Shown piece after piece: positions 5,694-10,439 of a stretch of 10,439 bases of DNA (the stretch's first letter is position 1; every line of letters starts with the position of its first letter). The position numbers and the translations under genes are program-made. This DNA comes from Acidobacteriota bacterium (GTDB lineage Bacteria; Acidobacteriota; Polarisedimenticolia; J045), in NCBI GenBank assembly GCA_024276295.1, contig JAJRXN010000417.1, positions 1 through 10,439 of the forward strand. The letters are read 5' to 3'. The notes under the pieces are model-generated. The model saw only the letters and a program-made list of their open reading frames with translations. It did not search any database and had not been told where the DNA came from.

Positions 5694-6688
5694 CGCCGTG
5701 CGTCTCCGCCCGGCGCCGACGGCGTGGCGAGCAGGCAGCGCACGGACCGCCCGGGGGCGAGTTCGACCGGCGCCGGTTCCACCTGACGGCAGGCATCGAT
5801 CGCGACCGGGCACCGCGGATGGAACGCGCATCCCGGCGGCAGGGCGGCAAGATCCGGCACCGCGCCGGGAATCGCCGGCAGCGCACCACGGCGCAGGCCG
5901 GGCCGGGGAACGGCGGCCAAGAGAGCCCGCGTGTACGGGTGGCCCGGGTCCGCGAACAGCTCATCGACCGCCGCTCGCTCGACGATCCGCCCGGCATACA
6001 TCACGAGCACGCGGTCGCAGATCGACGCCACGACACCCAGGTCGTGGGTGATGAGCAGCACGCCGAGGCTCTCCTCGCGGGCGAGCGTCGCCAGCAGCTC
6101 GAGGATGCCGGCCTGGATCGTCGGGTCGAGCGCGGTGGTCGGCTCGTCGGCGACCAGCACCTTCGGACGAGCGGCGAGGGCCATCGCGATCAGTGCCCTC
6201 TGCTTCATGCCCCCCGAGAACTGGTGCGCGTACTGGCGCGCCCGCCGCTCGGGGTCGGCGATCCCGACACGCCGCAACAGCGCCACGGCCTCCCGCCAGG
6301 CGGCGCGCCGGTCGACGTCGCGATGGGCGCGCATCACGTCGACGATCTGCGAGCCGATCCGCACCACCGGGTTGAGCGCCTCGCCGGGCTCCTGCGGCAC
6401 GTAGGCGATCCCGGCTCCCCGATGCCGCCGCAGCTCGCGTTCGGACAGACCGAGCAGCTCGACTCCCGCGAGCCGCACCGTGCCGCGGACGATGCGCCCC
6501 GGCTCGGGGACCAGCCGGAACAGCGCCAGCGCCGTGACGGACTTGCCGCAGCCCGACTCGCCGATCAGGCCGACGATCTCTCCCCGCTGCACGTCGAGGC
6601 TGACGCCGTCCGCCGCGAGGACACGCTCGCGGCCTCGCGGGAACTCGACGACGAGGTCTTCGACCTGGAGCACGGCAGCTTCTGGCAT
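5690..6688 (-). CDS. OppD/DppD-type ABC transporter ATP-binding protein
   Basis: A 332-aa ATPase of the Opp/Dpp family that would pair with the OppF-type protein encoded immediately downstream. It contains Walker A GESGCGKS (43-50), Q-loop Gln99 in YVPQEPGEALNP, signature FSGGMKQR (157-164, with the Met typical of OppD/DppD), Walker B VLVADE (177-182) and switch His215 in LLITHD. The C-terminal extension has PYTRALLAAVP (251-261) and GCAFHPRCP with Cys287, Cys293, Cys300 and Cys318, the presumed Fe-S ligands. The ATG at 6688 is chosen because it precedes the conserved AVLQVEDLVVEF; a GTG at 6760 would add 24 residues unlike the family and overlap the terminator. There is no clear ribosome-binding site before this ATG, and a possible -10 box lies only 12 bases upstream, so the message may be nearly leaderless. 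Its last bases overlap the next gene (ATGA). Confidence 0.9.
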   Translation of the reverse strand: MPEAAVLQVEDLVVEFPRGRERVLAADGVSLDVQRGEIVGLIGESGCGKSVTALALFRLVPEPGRIVRGTVRLAGVELLGLSERELRRHRGAGIAYVPQEPGEALNPVVRIGSQIVDVMRAHRDVDRRAAWREAVALLRRVGIADPERRARQYAHQFSGGMKQRALIAMALAARPKVLVADEPTTALDPTIQAGILELLATLAREESLGVLLITHDLGVVASICDRVLVMYAGRIVERAAVDELFADPGHPYTRALLAAVPRPGLRRGALPAIPGAVPDLAALPPGCAFHPRCPVAIDACRQVEPAPVELAPGRSVRCLLATPSAPGGDARR

Positions 6689-6700
6689 CGGCAGATCGGC

Positions 6701-6706
6701 AACATA
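6701..6706 (-). promoter_or_regulatory. Possible -10 box for the ATPase-ATPase-TolC unit
   Basis: TATGTT on the minus strand (four of six consensus positions) lies 12 bases before the OppD-type ATG, just past the hairpin/T-tract at 6725-6746. The -35 region 17 bases upstream (TTTTTC) is poor. If used, the transcript would start 4-6 bases before the ATG, consistent with the missing ribosome-binding site. The support is weak. Confidence 0.25.
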
Positions 6707-6724
6707 GCACCCGGCTGGCCGCGG

Positions 6725-6746
6725 AAAAACCGGCTTCCGTGGCCGG
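6725..6746 (-). terminator. Short intrinsic terminator after the Nudix-MBL gene
   Basis: Read on the minus strand: CCGGC, a 7-base loop, GCCGG, then TTTTT. The all-GC 5-bp stem followed directly by five Ts is the classical Rho-independent form, though the stem is short. It lies in the 111-base gap between the Nudix-MBL stop (6800) and the OppD-type start (6688), and would separate the aminotransferase/Nudix-MBL transcript from the transporter/TolC transcript. It could also act as an attenuator if the transcript reads through. Confidence 0.5.
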
Positions 6747-6799
6747 ATGCCGCGATTCACCGCCGGCGGGCCGCAGGACCCTGCGAGCGGCAGGAAGAG

Positions 6800-8188
6800 T
6801 CAGGCACGGTCCCGACGAAACCAGCGTTCCGCCTCGACCAGGACGAGACCGCGCCGCTCGAGATGCCGGAGGTGTGCGAGGGGCTGGACGGCGGCGAAGC
6901 GCACCGGGACGCGCTCGCCACGGTAGGCGTCGGCGGCGATGCGCTCGACGGGGCGGGGCGCCGACCCGACGGCGGCGAGCACCGCCCGCTCGCGGGCTTC
7001 CCGGTGCTCGCGCGCGAGGCGCAGCGCCTCCGGCGGCTGCGGGGGACCGTGGCCGGGCAGCAGCAGGCTCGGCCCTTCGCGCTCGACCCGCGCAAGAGAG
7101 GCGAGAAACTCGCCCATGTCGCCGGTGTCCGGTGGTATGACGATCGACGAGATCCCGCTGACCAGATCGCCGACGACGGCCAGACCGGTGCGCCCGGAAA
7201 GCAGCACGACGTGTCCCGGCGCGTGGCCGGGCGTGTGCAGGATACGCAGCACGTCGCCCTCCAGGTCGAGCCGCATGCCGTCCTCGAGATCGCCGGCCAC
7301 GCGTTCGCGCAGTTCCGGATCGCGCAGCAGCGGCACGGTCTTCGCATGGGCGCGGATCGGCACGTCGAGCACGCGGGCCACCTCGAGCGCTCCCGACACG
7401 TGATCGCCGTGGTGATGCGTCAGCACCACCGCGGAGGCCGTCCCGCCCGCAGCGATGCGCCGATCGGCGAGAGCCAGCAGGCGGGCGATCTCCGGCGCCT
7501 GCGCCGAGCCCGGATCGACGATCACGAACCGCCGGCCGCCGACCAGCGCTGCGTTGGTGTGGGTCGCCGGCGCGAGGGTCTCGGTCGCCAGCGGAGCCAG
7601 CCAGGCGCCGGGCACGAACTCGACGCGCGGACACGCCTCCTCGAGCGCGTTGGCGCGCGCCAGCGCCTCCGCGATCCTCTCCGGCGCATCGCCGGCAGGC
7701 GCCCGCGCCAGCACGCGCAGCAGGACGGTGACCGGGGGAGCGATCCGCCGTCGGCCGCCGCCCCACTCCGCAAGGGCCGCCGCGGGAGCGATCCACTCGA
7801 GCGTCTCGAGTTCCTCGGTCGCCGGCACGGGCTGCCGGCCCGCATTCCCGGGCACGTCGGCGACGAAGAACAGGGTCGAGAACCGCCGCCTGAAGAAAGG
7901 AGGCGTGACCCGGAGGCCGGCGGGAATCAGCGTGCGGGGATCGAGGTCGATACCCGTCTCCTCGCGGAACTCCCGCGCCGCACACCGCGCCGCGGTCTTC
8001 TCGTCCCCGGGCTCGGCCCCGTCGGCGGCATCCACCGCGCCGCCGGGAAAGGCCCAATACCCGCCGAGGAACCGCGCCTGGCGCGCGCGGAGGCCGAGCA
8101 GCACCTCGAGCCGCCCGCCGTCGCGGCGCAGGGCGATCACCGCCGCGCTCGCCGTGACGGCGCCTTTCCGGGGTGGCTTCGATCGCAT
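6800..8188 (-). CDS. Nudix hydrolase / metallo-beta-lactamase-fold hydrolase fusion
   Basis: A 462-aa two-enzyme fusion. Residues about 9-160 are a Nudix domain: WAFPGGAVDAAD (45-56) opens the Nudix box and AAREFREETGID (70-81) closes it, with metal-binding Arg72/Glu73 and Glu76/Glu77 and a short insertion between the halves; VTPPFFRRRFSTLFFVA (94-110) recalls the NUDT19/CoA-pyrophosphatase branch. Residues about 190-395 are a metallo-beta-lactamase domain: THHHGDH (257-263) gives His258, His260, Asp262 and His263, followed by HTPGHAPGH (318-326), Asp341 and PGHG (378-381), so the two-metal centre looks complete. Residues about 395-460 (LAAV, then PLAHLRHLERRGLV) resemble the winged-helix tail of LACTB2-like proteins. 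Each part looks catalytically competent. Nudix enzymes cleave nucleoside-diphosphate-linked compounds; LACTB2-like proteins are RNases or thioesterases; the substrate here is unknown. The ATG has only a poor ribosome-binding site and lies 20 bases after the aminotransferase stop, suggesting coupled translation. Confidence 0.9.
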   Translation of the reverse strand: MRSKPPRKGAVTASAAVIALRRDGGRLEVLLGLRARQARFLGGYWAFPGGAVDAADGAEPGDEKTAARCAAREFREETGIDLDPRTLIPAGLRVTPPFFRRRFSTLFFVADVPGNAGRQPVPATEELETLEWIAPAAALAEWGGGRRRIAPPVTVLLRVLARAPAGDAPERIAEALARANALEEACPRVEFVPGAWLAPLATETLAPATHTNAALVGGRRFVIVDPGSAQAPEIARLLALADRRIAAGGTASAVVLTHHHGDHVSGALEVARVLDVPIRAHAKTVPLLRDPELRERVAGDLEDGMRLDLEGDVLRILHTPGHAPGHVVLLSGRTGLAVVGDLVSGISSIVIPPDTGDMGEFLASLARVEREGPSLLLPGHGPPQPPEALRLAREHREARERAVLAAVGSAPRPVERIAADAYRGERVPVRFAAVQPLAHLRHLERRGLVLVEAERWFRRDRA

Positions 8189-8198
8189 CGACGACCCG

Positions 8199-8221
8199 CG
8201 GGGAACGCTCAGAGTTCCCCG
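8199..8221 (-). other. Stem-loop spanning the aminotransferase stop codon
   Basis: A perfect 8-bp stem (8199-8206 with 8214-8221; core GGGGAAC/GTTCCCC) with a 7-base loop that contains the TGA stop codon (8209-8211) of the aminotransferase. The start codon of the Nudix-MBL gene lies 10 bases beyond on the same strand. There is no T-tract, so it is more likely to affect translation of the downstream gene than to end transcription. Confidence 0.55.
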
Positions 8222-9450
8222 GCCCTCGCCGCGCCGAGGACCTTCCCGAACGCCCGGCCCACGTCAGCCATCGCCTCGGGGCCCGCCAGCAGGAGATCCT
8301 GCTTGAGCCAGATGGTCGTACGGCACAGCTCCTCGGTCACGGGGAGGTCGTAGTCCTCGGGCGGACGCGGAAAGACGTCCTTCCACCGCAGGTCTCCCGT
8401 GCCGACTTTCCGCTCCGAAAACCAGCGCCAGAAACCTTGCCGGTACAGTGGCGTCGTGTAGCCCGGATGCGCCGGGATGCCCTCGGCCTGCAGCGCGTCG
8501 ACGATCTTCTGCTTGCCCTGCGGGAAGGCCTCCGGTTCGAGGCGGACCATGTAGATGTGGCACGCGTGCGCGGTGATGCGATCGTCGGCGCGCGGCGTCG
8601 AGAGTCCGTCGATCGCCCGCAGCGCATCGTCGAGAGCGTCCATTGCCGCACGCCGTCGCTCCTGCTGCTCCGGCAGGCGGGCCAGGCCGGCGAGCAGCAC
8701 GGCGGCCTGGAATTCTCCCAGCCGGTAGTTGAGCCCGGCCGTGGCGTGGTCGTACCACGCCCCGCCGGGCAGGCGTCCGCAGTTGTGGTACGACCAGGCG
8801 CGCTGATAGAGCGCCTCGTCGTTGGTCAGCACCAGTCCGCCCTCGCCGCCGGAGAGGTTCTTGCTCGACTGGAAGCTGAACGTGCCCGCATCGCCGAGCG
8901 CACCGACAGGCGTCCCGCGCCATGCCGCCAGCCAGCCCTGGGCGGCGTCCTCGATGACGACCAGTCCGCGGCGCCTCGCGGCCTCGAGGATGCGGTCCAT
9001 GTCGGCCGGGCGCCCTCCGATGTGCACCGGCATGATCGCCCGCGTGCGCGGCGTGACGGCCGCGTCGATCAGCGCCGGATCGAGGTTGTGGGTCTCCCGT
9101 TCAACGTCGACGAAGACCGGCACGGCACCGACGGCGAGGATCGCCAGCGCGGTCGCCATGAACGTGTAGGGCGAGGTGATCACCTCGTCGCCGGCCTCGA
9201 TTCCGGCGGCGACGAGCGCGATCTGGAGCGCCACCGTTCCGTTGCAGCAGGCCACGGCGTAGCGCGCCCGGTGCAGCTCGGCGAAACGCCGTTCGAGTTC
9301 GGGAACGCGCTCTCCGCCCACGCCCCAGACACCGGAGTGCAGCGCCTCGAGCAGGGCGCGTTCCTCCTCGGGACCCCAGATCGGCCAGCGTGGCCAGGGA
9401 TCGGTGCGCACGGGCTGTCCGCCCCTGATCGCGAGTCGCTCGCTTGCCAT
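8209..9450 (-). CDS. DegT/DnrJ/EryC1/StrS family PLP-dependent aminotransferase
   Basis: A 413-aa fold-type I, pyridoxal-phosphate aminotransferase of the DegT/DnrJ/EryC1/StrS family, cytoplasmic; members transfer an amino group (often from Gln or Glu) to a keto-sugar or keto-cyclitol. The GGQPVR motif (10-15) and WPIWGPEEERALLEAL (22-37) are like the scyllo-inosose aminotransferase / AHBA-synthase branch. CNGTVALQIAL (69-79) forms the phosphate-binding region, IEDAAQGW (166-173) holds PLP-contacting Asp168 and Gln171, and SFQSSKNLSGGEGG (192-205) holds the Schiff-base Lys197. NYRLGEFQAAVLLAGLARL (241-259) is a conserved family segment. The length is normal. The ATG at 9450 is preceded by GGAGGAG about 10 bases upstream; a longer frame up to 9744 would overlap the divergent membrane gene and has no family sequence. 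No sugar or cyclitol biosynthesis genes are adjacent, so the substrate is not identifiable. Confidence 0.9.
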   Translation of the reverse strand: MASERLAIRGGQPVRTDPWPRWPIWGPEEERALLEALHSGVWGVGGERVPELERRFAELHRARYAVACCNGTVALQIALVAAGIEAGDEVITSPYTFMATALAILAVGAVPVFVDVERETHNLDPALIDAAVTPRTRAIMPVHIGGRPADMDRILEAARRRGLVVIEDAAQGWLAAWRGTPVGALGDAGTFSFQSSKNLSGGEGGLVLTNDEALYQRAWSYHNCGRLPGGAWYDHATAGLNYRLGEFQAAVLLAGLARLPEQQERRRAAMDALDDALRAIDGLSTPRADDRITAHACHIYMVRLEPEAFPQGKQKIVDALQAEGIPAHPGYTTPLYRQGFWRWFSERKVGTGDLRWKDVFPRPPEDYDLPVTEELCRTTIWLKQDLLLAGPEAMADVGRAFGKVLGAARAGEL

Positions 9451-9629
9451 CGTCTCGTCGCTCCTCCGGATATCGCCGGTCGCGTCCGCGCGCCGGGGAC
9501 GCTCCACCGCCGCGGGGATCGCTACTTTAGCCCGTATCGCCGACCCGGCCCGCCGGACCGGTCCCGGGGGCATAATGTGGACGCACGCCCGGGTCGCCGG
9601 AGCGCAGGGCCCGGCATCGGGGGAAGTCG
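9451..9629. promoter_or_regulatory. Divergent intergenic region with weak promoter candidates
   Basis: This 179-base gap separates the minus-strand aminotransferase from the plus-strand membrane gene and should hold promoters for both. For the plus strand, CATAAT (9571-9576) is a good -10 match (five of six), but no -35 box stands out 16-18 bases upstream. For the minus strand, TAAAGT (9524-9529) is a weaker -10 candidate, also without a -35. The T/A-rich patches stand out in otherwise GC-rich sequence. No clear operator repeat was found. Confidence 0.35.
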
Positions 9630-10364
9630 ATGGCGAAGCTGACGGAAAAGGAACGCCAGGTCTCGGCGGTGCTGCTGGTCGTGTTCGCTTCGCTGACGCT
9701 CGGAATGCTGATCGTCGAGCTGATCCTGGTGACCAACACGACACCGAACACGACCTGGACCGACTTCGTCAGCAAATCGAACATCTCGTTCGTCATGCCG
9801 TACTTTCTGGCCTACCTCGTGATCGGCGCGGCGGGCTTCACCGGAACCGTCGGCCTGATCCAGGTCTACGGGCAAGGGCAGTCGCTGCTGGCCGAGATCG
9901 TCCGCCTCGCCGCCCTGGCCTACTTCACCGTGTCCTATTGGCTGTGGTCGGCGGTGTGGATCGTCGAGCACAAGATCACCCTGCTGACCGACACGCCGAC
10001 CGCCGCGCCCGAATGGCTGCTGCAGATCTACGATGCGGCTGACGCCCTGTGGGCGCTGCCGTCCTGGGGCGCAATCGGTCCCGCCCTGCTGATGTTCGGC
10101 GGCCTGGCCTGGCTGCTCAATCGCGGCGTGACCCTGCTCGCCCGCTCCGCGGCCGTGCTGTTCGCCCTGCTGGCCGTCTCGCGCTTCGTCGACCTCGTGT
10201 ACGTCGGCGTGACGAGCGGAACCGTCGCGAACACCGGGGCGATCGACTTCGCGTTCGTCAACGACATGCTCTTTGCCGCGGGGCGGATCGCCGCGTTCCT
10301 GCTGGCGGCTGCAGCACTGTTCGTGGAAAAGGGCGTGTTCCAGCGCCGGACGCGGATCGTCTGA
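9630..10364 (+). CDS. Six-helix integral membrane protein of unknown function
   Basis: A 244-aa membrane protein that I do not recognise. Hydrophobic stretches suggest six helices, at about 11-34, 53-80, 90-115, 143-164, 169-193 and 207-232, with a short charged N-terminus (MAKLTEKERQ) and a basic C-terminus (FQRRTRIV), which would place both ends in the cytoplasm. The loops contain TNTTPNTTWTD (35-45), EHKITLLTDTPTAAPEW (113-129) and a conserved-looking SRFVDLVYVG (184-193). No catalytic or metal-binding motif is evident. The ATG start has a purine-rich GGGGGAAG three bases upstream. It is divergent from the aminotransferase and is the only complete plus-strand gene in the window. Its codon use matches the rest of the window, so there is no sign of recent transfer. 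A sensory or small transport role is possible but unsupported. Confidence 0.8.
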   Translation: MAKLTEKERQVSAVLLVVFASLTLGMLIVELILVTNTTPNTTWTDFVSKSNISFVMPYFLAYLVIGAAGFTGTVGLIQVYGQGQSLLAEIVRLAALAYFTVSYWLWSAVWIVEHKITLLTDTPTAAPEWLLQIYDAADALWALPSWGAIGPALLMFGGLAWLLNRGVTLLARSAAVLFALLAVSRFVDLVYVGVTSGTVANTGAIDFAFVNDMLFAAGRIAAFLLAAAALFVEKGVFQRRTRIV

Positions 10365-10413
10365 CCGGCGGCGGGGCACCATCGCGGCGGCGTCGCCCGC
10401 CCCCGAGGCTGTG

Positions 10414-10439
10414 GTGAGCAGGTTCGACGAGGAAAAGGC
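10414..10439 (+). CDS. Possible start of a further gene, truncated by the window end
   Basis: A GTG at 10414 opens a frame reading (M)SRFDEEK to the window edge, with GAGG (10405-10408) five bases upstream; a GTG at 10411 would add one residue. Spacing and sense (50 bases after the membrane-protein stop, same strand) fit a second gene in the same operon. Only eight codons are visible, so no product can be proposed and the call may be chance. Confidence 0.3.

Noticed and set aside
5694..5831. N-terminal extension of the OppF-type ATPase upstream of 5693
   Set aside because: The extra 46 residues overlap the coding end of the OppD-type gene in another frame and do not resemble the family; the ATGA overlap at 5690-5693 gives a natural start.
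6780..6794. CCTGC/GCAGG hairpin just after the Nudix-MBL stop
   Set aside because: Only 5 bp with no T-tract; the hairpin at 6725-6746 is a better terminator.
5819..8353. An 844-codon plus-strand frame, and a 698-codon minus-strand frame at 5961-8057, over the OppD-type and Nudix-MBL genes
   Set aside because: Both are composition shadows. The minus-strand one lacks Walker and metal motifs, while another minus frame has complete ones.
9451..9744. N-terminal extension of the aminotransferase up to 9744
   Set aside because: It would overlap the divergent membrane gene, and family similarity begins at the ATG at 9450, which has a good ribosome-binding site.
1..10439. CRISPR arrays, tRNA or rRNA genes, insertion sequences, phage genes
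   Set aside because: Looked for by eye on both strands; no regularly spaced repeats, cloverleaf-like sequences, transposase motifs or long terminal inverted repeats were found.

Overview
The window looks like chromosomal DNA from a GC-rich, diderm (Gram-negative type) bacterium. Base composition is strongly G/C with G/C-ending codons throughout, and two cell-envelope systems that need an outer membrane are present: a TonB/ExbB/ExbD energy-coupling operon and a TolC-family outer-membrane channel. The gene styles (two tandem exbD genes, a 'GG-PVR' DegT aminotransferase, a Nudix/metallo-beta-lactamase fusion) would fit Acidobacteriota, Myxococcota or a neighbouring uncultured phylum. That placement is inference; no marker gene in the window settles it.

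Layout. Almost everything is on the minus strand, so transcription runs from high to low coordinates. From right to left: a 413-aa PLP-dependent DegT/DnrJ/EryC1/StrS aminotransferase (8209-9450); 20 bases later a 462-aa fusion of a Nudix domain, a metallo-beta-lactamase domain and a C-terminal winged-helix-like segment (6800-8188); a short gap with a small hairpin plus T-tract terminator (6725-6746); then an OppD/DppD-type ATPase (5690-6688), an OppF/DppF-type ATPase overlapping it by ATGA (4632-5693), and 22 bases later a 543-aa TolC-family protein (2978-4609). A 329-base gap follows, with a 17-bp direct repeat pair and a convincing sigma70-type promoter. That promoter serves exbB (2016-2648), exbD (1556-1996), exbD (1051-1545) and tonB (301-1041), which ends in a GC-rich hairpin (268-296). 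Divergent from the aminotransferase, on the plus strand, is a six-helix membrane protein of unknown function (9630-10364), followed by a possible start of another gene cut by the window end.

How the genes work together. exbB-exbD-exbD-tonB is a complete inner-membrane motor: ExbB/ExbD use the proton motive force and TonB transmits the energy across the periplasm to outer-membrane receptors, none of which is encoded here. Ribosome-binding sites in this operon overlap or sit next to the preceding stop codons, suggesting translational coupling. The two ATPases form the usual heterodimeric motor of a peptide/nickel-type ABC importer, but no permease or substrate-binding protein is present; instead they lie directly upstream of an outer-membrane channel, which is unusual. 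The aminotransferase and the Nudix-MBL fusion are probably co-transcribed, but no clear shared pathway can be read from the sequence.

No tRNA, rRNA, CRISPR array, transposase or prophage gene was seen. No complete undescribed system can be claimed. The items most worth a second look are the Nudix-MBL fusion, the ATPase/TolC linkage and the exbB promoter with its long leader.
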